Source: Candidatus Nitrosopumilus sp.
GTDB taxonomy: Archaea; Thermoproteota; Nitrososphaeria; Nitrososphaerales; Nitrosopumilaceae
NCBI GenBank assembly: GCA_011055585.1
Contig: DRGT01000102.1
Span: forward strand, 1-11,753
Length of the DNA: 11,753 bases
Direction of reading: 5' to 3'
The notes beneath the pieces were generated by a model. That model did no database searches, was not told where the DNA came from, and was given only the letters and a program-made list of their open reading frames with translations. Both the position numbers and the translations under genes were made by a program. This document shows positions 6,061-11,583 of this stretch, piece by piece (position 1 is the first letter of the stretch; each line of letters begins with the position of its first letter).

Positions 6061-6861
6061 ATGGGACTAAAAATTGGAAATCTTCCTGTAGCTAATTACA
6101 TGACTCCTTATCCGATCTCAGTAAATCCTAACGTATCTTTTACTGAAGCAGTAGATTTTATGGCAGAAAGAGGATTTGGCAATCTCATAATAAGTGATGG
6201 AACAATTCCAAAAGGAATACTCACAGAAAGGGAAATCTTACGAGCGGTTGCTCTTTCCAAAGACACCTCAGAGCTTAAAGTCGGGGATATTGGGTTTCAA
6301 CCATATGTCAAGATAACACCTGGTCATACCATTCTAGATGCTTCAAAAACTATGATTTCTAAGAAATCACGACTCTTAGTTTTTGATGATGACAAATTAG
6401 TAGGCATTATTACTGCATCAGATATGTTAAGAGCATTTAGGAAGACAAGCCTTACACCCACGTTAGACGAAGTAGCTAGTACCAATATAATCAAGTGTCA
6501 ATGGTCTGATACAATTTTAGATGCTGTAAAAATTTTACATGAAAAGAAGGTTGGGAGTGTCATTATAGATAATATGAAAGGGTATGGCATTTTCACTGAA
6601 AGAGATCTTCTTGTATGTGTTTTAGCTAATAATGTTGATTTAAACGGGCAAGTAGGAGGTTATTCTTCATCACCGCTCACTGTCGCAGAATTAGGGATTA
6701 AAGGAAATGAAGCTGCAAGTGTTATGGCTGCTCAGAACATTAAACGACTAGGTTTGATAAAAGAAGGTAAACTGGTTGGCATTGTTACTGCAAGAGACAT
6801 AGTAGATGCATATCAAAGTGATCAGATTACAAATCCATGGTCAGAACAAATAGGCGGATAG
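6061..6861 (+). CDS. Four-CBS-domain protein, divergent from the CBS-HPF cassette
   Basis: From ATG 6061 this is 266 residues made of four CBS motifs at about 8-64, 73-127, 134-188 and 200-252. The hallmark strand-helix ends are GILTEREI, GIITASDM, GIFTERDL and GIVTARDI. Three of the four keep the Ser/Thr and Asp that contact ribose in AMP-binding CBS pairs, so adenine-nucleotide binding is plausible. No output domain is attached. The frame is open to an earlier ATG at 6013, but the extra 16 residues (FSNQIQGCSTNN region) do not look like family sequence, and MGLKIGNLPVANYMT is a normal CBS N-terminus. A clear TATA box is not visible for either start. The gene shares its upstream region with the cassette beginning at 5932, so the two may be co-regulated. 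Confidence 0.85.
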   Translation: MGLKIGNLPVANYMTPYPISVNPNVSFTEAVDFMAERGFGNLIISDGTIPKGILTEREILRAVALSKDTSELKVGDIGFQPYVKITPGHTILDASKTMISKKSRLLVFDDDKLVGIITASDMLRAFRKTSLTPTLDEVASTNIIKCQWSDTILDAVKILHEKKVGSVIIDNMKGYGIFTERDLLVCVLANNVDLNGQVGGYSSSPLTVAELGIKGNEAASVMAAQNIKRLGLIKEGKLVGIVTARDIVDAYQSDQITNPWSEQIGG

Positions 6862-6881
6862 TTATTAGAAAGTTATTCAAG

Positions 6882-7004
6882 TTATCTGTTTTTTCCAAAC
6901 GCACCTTGATGATCACTCAAACAACATTGACATTGTTTTGTGTAACACTCACTTGATGTTTCGTGCCCGCAAGAACCACAGTGACAGTATAGATCATTTC
7001 TCAT
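6882..7004 (-). CDS. 40-aa cysteine-rich probable zinc-binding protein
   Basis: A 40-residue protein from ATG 7004 to TAA 6882 with seven cysteines (7, 9, 12, 20, 25, 27, 28) and His14. The spacing CxCxxCxHx5Cx4CxCC would supply eight ligands, enough for two tetrahedral zinc sites; other metals are possible. The same pattern, with every cysteine, the His and a following Asp at a constant offset of 15 residues, forms the N-terminal module of the isoaspartyl methyltransferase encoded at 7217-8062. This match and the compositional extremity for AT-rich DNA make it a real gene rather than a chance ORF. The last 12 residues are polar and flexible. The gene is convergent with the CBS gene ending at 6861. 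A TATA-like TATTAAATAC lies at 7031-7040 on the minus strand, about 31 bases upstream. Function unknown; partner binding or metal storage are possibilities. Confidence 0.78.
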   Translation of the reverse strand: MRNDLYCHCGSCGHETSSECYTKQCQCCLSDHQGAFGKNR

Positions 7005-7030
7005 ATCTGACAAATATTTTAATGAATTTT

Positions 7031-7040
7031 GTATTTAATA
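7031..7040 (-). promoter_or_regulatory. Candidate TATA box for the 40-aa cysteine-rich gene
   Basis: The minus strand reads TATTAAATAC, centred about 31 bases before ATG 7004. That implies a very short leader of a few bases, slightly longer than the leaderless spacing seen elsewhere in the window. Confidence 0.3.
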
Positions 7041-7086
7041 TGAAAACACGATTTTCAAAACTAATAATTATAAAATTTGAATTCAT

Positions 7087-7205
7087 GTGGCACAAGATGC
7101 AAAGACAATTTGTGTTAAGGATATCATGACAAAAAATGTCATAACTATAGATTCCACAGTATCAGTGAATCAAATATCAAAACTGATAATAAATCAAGAA
7201 AATTT
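7087..7205 (+). pseudogene. Truncated CBS-domain gene remnant
   Basis: From GTG 7087 the frame encodes the start of a CBS motif: a short lead, then VKDIMTKNVITIDSTVSV and NQISKLIINQENF, matching the first strand and helix of the four-CBS proteins in this window. The similarity stops at about codon 40, just before the isoaspartyl methyltransferase stop at 7217 on the opposite strand. Beyond that point the frame is the antisense of the methyltransferase and has no CBS character, although it stays open to 7323. The GI-x-T-x-x-D end of the motif is absent, so no full CBS fold could form. The best reading is a CBS gene whose 3' part was deleted. It might still be expressed as a 78-aa chimera, but nothing suggests a function. 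Confidence 0.65.
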
Positions 7206-7216
7206 TTTGATTCTGG

Positions 7217-8062
7217 CTAAAAGCCAAACTTTCCCTTTAATGGAACAAAAAAATAGCCTAATTCTCTCTTCAACTCTTTTATACCATCTTTGGTTTTTTT
7301 CAAGAGTATCATCGATTGCATAAATTCTCCAATTGGTGCTACTAGCAATCCATCTATCGAAAGCTGTTCAACAAGAGGTTTTGGAATCTTAGGACATGCT
7401 GCCGTGATGATTATCCTGTCAAATGGAGATTTTTCAGGAAGACCAAGTGAACCATCACCTTCAATTATTTCTACATTTTTAATTCCAGCCTTTGCGTGGT
7501 TCTTTTTAGCAAATTCTACCAGAACAGATGACATTTCAATAGAAAATACATTACCATTCTCTACCAATAATGATAAGATAGCAGATTGCCATCCAGACCC
7601 ACATCCTATTTCAAGAACCTTGTTTCCCTTCTTTACATCAAGCCACTCTGTCATTCTTGCAACAACAGATGGTTGAGATATAGTTTGTTCATTTTGAGAA
7701 GGAAGAGGTCCATCTTCATAGGCAAACTTGATGACGTTTGAAGGTACGAAAAGATGTCTAGGAACCTTTCTTATTGCTTCCTCAACTTTACTGTCTGTAA
7801 GAAATCCTTTTACCTTCATTACTTTTATGAGGTCTTCATTTCTTATTTTGCTGGCTTCGTCAAAATATGATTCTGGCCTTATTGATAGGAATCCTTCTAT
7901 CCCATCTAGGATCATTGAATGTTCATCTTTCGCACAACACGTGCATGAAGATTTGACACAATCACGAAAAAAATCATGATGACACGATTTACATGTACAA
8001 ATAGCATCTCTTGGGATCTGATCACCTCGTTCAATGCTATCTGTCTTTGTTTTCGGATTCAT
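7217..8062 (-). CDS. pcm: Protein-L-isoaspartate O-methyltransferase with N-terminal cysteine-rich module
   Basis: Methylates L-isoaspartyl residues formed by ageing Asn/Asp, starting their repair, with SAM as donor. The C-terminal 210 residues are a standard PCMT: PRHLFVP (101-107), the PCMT signature region TISQPSVVARM (127-137), SAM motif I LEIGCGSGWQSA (150-161), acidic E176 after strand 2, and a late GRI-like strand (FDRIIITAACP, 214-224). The protein is 281 aa, about 70 longer than usual. The excess is N-terminal: residues 22-43 hold CxCxxCxHx5Cx4CxCC, a probable two-zinc module shared with the 40-aa protein at 6882-7004, followed by a linker helix. ATG 8062 is preceded by a moderate AAGGTTAAG ribosome-binding site. 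The gene lies 36 bases after a USP gene on the same strand and is probably co-transcribed with it. Confidence 0.93.
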   Translation of the reverse strand: MNPKTKTDSIERGDQIPRDAICTCKSCHHDFFRDCVKSSCTCCAKDEHSMILDGIEGFLSIRPESYFDEASKIRNEDLIKVMKVKGFLTDSKVEEAIRKVPRHLFVPSNVIKFAYEDGPLPSQNEQTISQPSVVARMTEWLDVKKGNKVLEIGCGSGWQSAILSLLVENGNVFSIEMSSVLVEFAKKNHAKAGIKNVEIIEGDGSLGLPEKSPFDRIIITAACPKIPKPLVEQLSIDGLLVAPIGEFMQSMILLKKTKDGIKELKRELGYFFVPLKGKFGF

Positions 8063-8098
8063 GTCTTAACCTTTTTCACAAATTTGAATCAAACTTAG

Positions 8099-8530
8099 TT
8101 AAACAACCAAGAGTGGAACCTTTGTCTTGTTCAAGACATAATTTGAAATACTTCCAAAAACAAATTGTGAATCATCCTTATTTTTAGTACCAATTACAAT
8201 CATGCCAACATTATTTCTTTTGTTGTTAGCAAACTCTACAATATCGCGTCCTGGAAAACCACTCAGAATTTTCTCATTGAAGATAATGTCCTCTTTTTCA
8301 GTCTGTTTCCTAACTGACTTCATGATACGTTTAGCATTTTTTAACATCTCTTCTTTTAGGTTGCTGGGTCTATACACTGAGCATAAAAAAGATGTCGGCA
8401 TGACATGAATTCCTAAAATTGTAGCTTTGTTTTGTTTAGCAAGATCTATTGCATGAGTTAACCCTCGCACAGAGTTTTTTGACCCATCAAGTGGAACTAA
8501 AATGTTTTTTATTCTTACATTTTTTTGCAT
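8099..8530 (-). CDS. Universal stress protein (UspA family), probable operon partner of pcm
   Basis: A 143-residue single-domain USP. The first strand with the adenine-contacting Asp is ILVPLDGSKNS (10-20, D15). The C-terminal nucleotide loop is degenerate: GTKN (114-117) then only eight residues before GS (126-127), where ATP-binding members have G-x2-G-x9-G-[ST]. The second Gly is Asn and the loop is one residue short. Nucleotide binding may therefore be weak or lost. The Cys50 area (FLCSVYRP) falls in the variable loop. The start at ATG 8530 fits a TATA box 25 bases upstream. The gene precedes pcm by 36 bases, linking a stress protein to protein repair. Confidence 0.88.
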   Translation of the reverse strand: MQKNVRIKNILVPLDGSKNSVRGLTHAIDLAKQNKATILGIHVMPTSFLCSVYRPSNLKEEMLKNAKRIMKSVRKQTEKEDIIFNEKILSGFPGRDIVEFANNKRNNVGMIVIGTKNKDDSQFVFGSISNYVLNKTKVPLLVV

Positions 8531-8550
8531 ATTTTAAGTTCTAGTTTATT

Positions 8551-8560
8551 CTTAAATAGA
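8551..8560 (-). promoter_or_regulatory. TATA box of the USP-pcm transcription unit
   Basis: The minus strand reads TCTATTTAAG, centred 25 bases before ATG 8530, which predicts a leaderless USP mRNA. Just upstream the minus strand carries TTCAATACT, whose 9-mer complement AGTATTGAA also occurs in the 10228-10254 inverted repeat ahead of another USP gene. Confidence 0.5.
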
Positions 8561-8581
8561 GTATTGAACATTTTCAGATTT

Positions 8582-8635
8582 GATAATAGCTCCACAATTG
8601 AGAGCAAGTTTGATTGTCACTATTATCATGACAAT
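8582..8635. repeat. Overlapping inverted repeats with mutually exclusive pairings
   Basis: The 140-base gap between the kinase gene stop (8671) and the USP start (8530) has no gene. It holds a perfect 7-bp inverted repeat, ATTGTCA (8613-8619) and TGACAAT (8629-8635), around a 9-base loop. It also holds an 8-bp repeat, GATAATAG (8582-8589) and CTATTATC (8620-8627), reinforced by ACAAT (8594-8598) with ATTGT (8613-8617). The arms at 8613-8619 and 8620-8627 belong to both structures, so only one can form at a time. Possible roles are a 3'-end or processing structure for the upstream kinase operon, or an operator for the USP gene. In AT-rich DNA some such pairings arise by chance. Confidence 0.35.
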
Positions 8636-8670
8636 TTTATCACATTTTTACAGTTTGTATCAAATGTAAC

Positions 8671-9681
8671 TTAGAATGATGTTAGGTAAGAGTCTGCGAG
8701 TTTAAAATGCCTTTTCGATTCTTTGATGAAAACATTTCTTTTCTTATTCATTGGTTCATTTTTTGCTTGAAAAAGAGAAACTTTACCTCTTACACAGGCT
8801 TTGAAACACATTAGAAAATATATGAGGTTTTTTAGATCAAAATCGTTGCTTTTTTCCAAATATTGAGAAATAAAGTGCCTTCGGAGGTCCTTTCTTTTGT
8901 GAAAATCAAAATCCATAGCAAGATGAGCTACATCTTCAGCGATATCAGCATATCTTAACGAATCATTAAACTCTAATCTGTCATATAGGTAGAACCTGTT
9001 TTTTACAATGAAGATGTTTTTGAGATACAAATCGCCATGAATGTCACGAATCTTTTTGTCTTTTATGCGTCGCTCAAACAGTTTTGTGTTGTTTTTTATA
9101 AACAAGAGCAGCTTCTTTTCGTATTTGGGATTAACTTTTGTAAGTGTTTCAAGCGTTCTGAAATTTTCTTGAACTTTGTTTTGCATACATTTTGGCTGTC
9201 CAAATCTCTTTATCTTTACTCCAGTAGGGGTATAACGGTGAAAATTATCTAGAATGGTGGTCAGTTTATCTATTGTCTTGAAATTTACTTTTTTGGTATC
9301 AACAAGTTTATCCATTCTATATTTTTGAGGAATTTCAATCATTTTTACTGCATACTCTAAGGCTTTTCCAGAATGTTGTGGGTTCATAATTTTCAAATTA
9401 CTATTTTGTTTTACTACTTTTACAACTCCTCGATACATTTCATTACAGAGGACTTTGTTTAGCTTTACTTCTTTTTCACAAAACTTCTTTCTTAATTGAA
9501 GAGTAGAAAAATCAAGAACTTCACCGAATTTTAGTGCTTTTTTTATCTTGTATGCATACTTGCCTGTAAGAAATATCCATGAAATATGAGTTTCATTTAT
9601 TTGGATTTTTGATACTTTGTGCGGGTAAACATCTTTACTTTTTTTGAGAATAGAAACTAGTTCTGGTTGGGTAAATTTCAT
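8671..9681 (-). CDS. Aminoglycoside phosphotransferase-like kinase (COG2187 type)
   Basis: A 336-residue protein of the APH/protein-kinase-like superfamily, closest in motif to COG2187 proteins of unknown substrate. The N-lobe strand-Lys is YAYKIKKALKFG (42-53). The catalytic loop is HGDLYLKNIF (215-224: catalytic D217, metal-ligand N222), followed by the DFG-equivalent YDRLEFND (233-240, D234) and the COG2187-typical RYADIAEDVAHLAMDFD (243-259). Its substrate is unknown and resistance to aminoglycosides should not be assumed. In many bacteria this domain is fused ahead of a P-loop kinase in a protein of about 500 aa, M. tuberculosis Rv2004c being one example. Here the partner is a separate gene upstream, overlapping by four bases (ATGA at 9678-9681), for a combined 500 residues. 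ATG 9681 is thus well supported. Confidence 0.85.
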   Translation of the reverse strand: MKFTQPELVSILKKSKDVYPHKVSKIQINETHISWIFLTGKYAYKIKKALKFGEVLDFSTLQLRKKFCEKEVKLNKVLCNEMYRGVVKVVKQNSNLKIMNPQHSGKALEYAVKMIEIPQKYRMDKLVDTKKVNFKTIDKLTTILDNFHRYTPTGVKIKRFGQPKCMQNKVQENFRTLETLTKVNPKYEKKLLLFIKNNTKLFERRIKDKKIRDIHGDLYLKNIFIVKNRFYLYDRLEFNDSLRYADIAEDVAHLAMDFDFHKRKDLRRHFISQYLEKSNDFDLKNLIYFLMCFKACVRGKVSLFQAKNEPMNKKRNVFIKESKRHFKLADSYLTSF

Positions 9682-10172
9682 CTTTTTCGAATTTTTTTGT
9701 TTACATCCCTTGCCGTTGTCTGAGGATTCTTACTTGTATCTGCAGTAATGTGCTCACCTCTTACGGGTTCATAGATTTTTGCCATTTTATTATAAACTTG
9801 AATATCTGCATCAGACAAATCATTTTTTCTTTTTTCAAGTCGTGAAATTACAATATCTTTTGGACAAACACATTCAACAATGAATACTTGTTCTGATGAT
9901 AGCTCTAGTTTTTTTACAACGTCTCTTCTAGATCTTTCTTTGTTGAAAGTAGCATCAAGTATACAATTTTTTCCAGCATTATAGAGATATTTTGCAAATA
10001 ATAATAATACATCATAAACAAACTCTCTTTCCTTTTTGGAATAAGTGGGGTTAGGATTTAGGTCCTTTCTGATTTTGTCAGTAGATAATATGATGGCGTC
10101 AATTAGCGGAGCTAAGGCTTTAGATAGTGTTGTTTTTCCAACTCCTGGAAGCCCACAAACTATTACTATCAA
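9678..10172 (-). CDS. P-loop kinase (COG0645 / AAA_33 type), partner of the COG2187-like kinase
   Basis: A compact 164-residue P-loop NTPase. Walker A is GLPGVGKTT (7-15), preceded by the hydrophobic strand IVIVC. STDKIRKDL (30-38) is the substrate/nucleobase-side loop typical of zeta-toxin/polynucleotide-kinase-like small kinases, ILDATF (71-76) holds the Walker B-position Asp, and the Arg-rich SRLEKRK (110-116) fits the lid. The substrate is unknown. No ATG is available: the only start between the upstream stop (TAA at 10197-10199) and the P-loop strand is TTG 10172. It is preceded by AGGTGTGA, a strong Shine-Dalgarno sequence seven bases from the TTG. The stop overlaps the next gene's ATG (ATGA). 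Two separate coupled proteins in kinase-then-APH order is the reverse of the domain order in bacterial fusions. Confidence 0.85.
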   Translation of the reverse strand: MIVIVCGLPGVGKTTLSKALAPLIDAIILSTDKIRKDLNPNPTYSKKEREFVYDVLLLFAKYLYNAGKNCILDATFNKERSRRDVVKKLELSSEQVFIVECVCPKDIVISRLEKRKNDLSDADIQVYNKMAKIYEPVRGEHITADTSKNPQTTARDVNKKIRKR

Positions 10173-10179
10173 TAATTCA

Positions 10180-10184
10180 CACCT
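10180..10184 (-). promoter_or_regulatory. Shine-Dalgarno sequence fixing the TTG start of the P-loop kinase
   Basis: The minus strand reads AGGTG, seven bases before TTG 10172 (AGGTGTGAATTA then TTG). It is the clearest ribosome-binding site in a window where most first genes look leaderless. It supports TTG as the true start. Confidence 0.5.
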
Positions 10185-10227
10185 TGCTTTTTTGTTTTAT
10201 TTTGGATTATTATATTGATAAACTATC

Positions 10228-10254
10228 TTTCAATAGTGATAATCAGTATTGAAA
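10228..10254. promoter_or_regulatory. Operator-like inverted repeat in the divergent kinase/USP promoter region
   Basis: TTTCAATA (10228-10235) and TATTGAAA (10247-10254) form a perfect 8-bp inverted repeat with half-site centres 19 bp apart, about two helical turns, as for a dimeric helix-turn-helix regulator. It lies in the 156-base gap between the divergent P-loop kinase (start 10172) and USP (start 10329), upstream of both likely core promoters. The regulator is unknown; the Lrp/AsnC-like gene at the right edge only shows an effector domain, so a link to it is unsupported. Confidence 0.4.
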
Positions 10255-10297
10255 TTAGGTTTATGATTAGATTCAGCTATGAGAATTGTATTATCAG

Positions 10298-10306
10298 TTT
10301 TAATCT
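10298..10306 (+). promoter_or_regulatory. Candidate TATA box for the USP gene at 10329
   Basis: TTTTAATCT is centred about 27 bases before ATG 10329, consistent with a leaderless transcript. No Shine-Dalgarno sequence precedes the ATG. Confidence 0.4.
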
Positions 10307-10328
10307 ATATTATCGAAATTAAAGTAGA

Positions 10329-10766
10329 ATGACATTCAAAAACATTCTCGTTCCCTACGATGATTCAGAATGTGCTCTTCGTGCTTTCAAAATTGCCGCG
10401 GAGATGGCAAAGAAATTCAATTCAAAGTTAACTGTTCTCACCGTTGTTCCAAGAACATATCATGCCAGTAGTTTGTATACCAATGCTAGATACGAAGAAG
10501 TTTTGCTCAAACAACAAAGAGATTCAGCAAACAGTGCCTTATCAAAAGTAGATTCAATTGCTAAAAAGCAACGGATTAGTCTCGCAAAATATGTTTTAGA
10601 ATCTAATGCGGTGGTTAAACAAATAGTTTCATTTGCAAAATCTGAAAAATTTGATCTTATAGTAATGGGTACTCATGGGCGAACTGGCTGGAATAAGCTA
10701 ATTCTTGGAAGTGTGGCAAATGGAGTATCTCAAAGAGTTGGGTGTCATGTCTTTCTTGCAAGATAA
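10329..10766 (+). CDS. Universal stress protein (UspA family) with intact ATP-binding loop
   Basis: A 145-residue single-domain USP. The first strand with the adenine-contacting Asp is ILVPYDDSECA (6-16, D11). The C-terminal loop is complete: G114-T-H-G117, nine residues, G127-S128, the G-x2-G-x9-G-[ST] motif of ATP-binding members such as MJ0577. Of the three USPs in this window it is the only one that keeps every motif glycine, so it is the best candidate for real ATP binding. Length is normal. It is divergent from the kinase pair, with an inverted repeat between them, and is followed 77 bases downstream by the interrupted methyltransferase gene. Confidence 0.92.
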   Translation: MTFKNILVPYDDSECALRAFKIAAEMAKKFNSKLTVLTVVPRTYHASSLYTNARYEEVLLKQQRDSANSALSKVDSIAKKQRISLAKYVLESNAVVKQIVSFAKSEKFDLIVMGTHGRTGWNKLILGSVANGVSQRVGCHVFLAR

Positions 10767-10813
10767 ATTATGTAAACTGCAGTGATTTCCCAAATTGATA
10801 ATTGATTGTCAGC

Positions 10814-10820
10814 TTAAAAT
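10814..10820 (+). promoter_or_regulatory. TATA box pointing to an upstream start of the methyltransferase gene
   Basis: TTAAAAT is centred 27 bases before ATG 10844. It predicts a leaderless mRNA starting at that ATG, which is in frame with the methyltransferase but is followed by an in-frame TAA six codons later. Confidence 0.4.
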
Positions 10821-10843
10821 GTTCAAAATTCCATTATAACTAC

Positions 10844-10984
10844 ATGCAGAAAGAAGCTAGATAAAACATTGGTACCAAAAAAACTTCTCAAATAATTCAA
10901 GCGTACAGTAAATATGCAGAAAATTACGATTCTGCAGAAATTTTTTACCGTCTTCTAGGATGCAAAATACCAAAATATCGAAAA
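10844..10984 (+). pseudogene. N-terminal coding segment of the methyltransferase, interrupted by an in-frame TAA
   Basis: In the same frame as the methyltransferase at 10985, ATG 10844 opens six codons (MQKEAR), then TAA at 10862-10864, and then 40 sense codons leading into ATG 10985. Those codons read as typical methyltransferase N-terminal sequence: SQIIQAYSKYAENYDSAEIF, then YRLLGCKIPKYRK. Many small class I methyltransferases begin with just such an AYSxxAxxYD helix. No ATG, GTG or TTG lies between the TAA and 10985. Explanations are a single-base nonsense change (for example CAA or AAA to TAA), a sequencing error, or initiation at a non-standard codon such as ATT 10868. A missing base in the A7 run at 10877-10883 combined with TTG 10869 would also restore a frame. 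Confidence 0.55.
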
Positions 10985-11518
10985 ATGACTGTAGATGCAC
11001 TAGAATTATCAAAAGGAGATATAGTTGTGGAGCTTGGATGTGGAACTGGATCAAATTTTCCTTTAGTTTTAGATAAAATCGGTCCAGAAGGAAAGCTAAT
11101 TGGAGTTGATATCACCGACAAAATGCTGGAACAAGCAAGGAAGAAAATACAAAAAAATGGATGGAAAAATGTTGAATTGGTACTCTGTGATATTGCAGAA
11201 TACAATTTTCCTGAAGCATTGGATGGTATTTTCTCAACTGGTGCACTGTCATATTCTCTACAGTATGATAAAATAATCAAAAAAGCACAGGAGGCATTAA
11301 AAACTGGCAAAAATTTTGTGTTATTTGATTTTAAAAAGTCAGAAGGACCTGCAAGAATTTTTGCGCCAATATTGTTATTGACTACCAAGCCCTTTGCCGT
11401 CGATAAAGAGTATTATGAACGCCAAGCATGGAAATCAGTTGAAAAATATTCTGAAAATACTTCTTACTTAGAAGGCTGGGGCGGGTTTTTGTATCTCTCA
11501 GTTGGAAAAAAGATCTAA
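10985..11518 (+). CDS. Class I SAM-dependent methyltransferase
   Basis: The open part from ATG 10985 is 177 residues. It carries SAM motif I VVELGCGTGSNFP (14-26), the acidic ribose-binding D42 in GVDITDKMLEQARKK (40-54), motif II-like VLCDIAEYNF (66-75) and DGIFSTGALSYS (80-91). The C-terminus ends with a YLEGWGGFLYLSVGKK strand like that of small lipid/quinone-type methyltransferases. The substrate cannot be read from the sequence. The true protein probably starts about 40 residues earlier, because family-like sequence continues upstream in frame to an in-frame TAA at 10862. Without that N-terminal helix, which caps the SAM site, a protein from 10985 would likely be impaired. It follows a USP gene, and together with the kinase pair the block recalls M. 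tuberculosis Rv2003c-Rv2005c. Confidence 0.85.
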   Translation: MTVDALELSKGDIVVELGCGTGSNFPLVLDKIGPEGKLIGVDITDKMLEQARKKIQKNGWKNVELVLCDIAEYNFPEALDGIFSTGALSYSLQYDKIIKKAQEALKTGKNFVLFDFKKSEGPARIFAPILLLTTKPFAVDKEYYERQAWKSVEKYSENTSYLEGWGGFLYLSVGKKI

Positions 11519-11583
11519 CATTAACTGCTTATTGTTAAACAAAAATTTAGGAGAAATTCTGACAGTAATACTTGATCAATTTA

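Noticed and set aside
6938..7129. 63-aa plus-strand frame across the cysteine-rich gene
   Set aside because: Antisense of the cysteine-rich gene at its start and out of frame with the CBS remnant at its end; no domain.
7215..7225. GGCT-AAA-AGCC hairpin at the pcm stop as an intrinsic terminator
   Set aside because: The stem is only 4 bp, and on the minus strand it is followed by an A-rich rather than a T-rich stretch.
7290..7979. Plus-strand open frames opposite pcm (128 aa and 83 aa)
   Set aside because: Antisense of a well-supported PCMT gene, with no motifs of their own.
10857..11388. Minus-strand frames of 65 and 147 aa across the methyltransferase
   Set aside because: Complement of a frame containing clear SAM motifs; the translations are hydrophobic and without recognisable domains.
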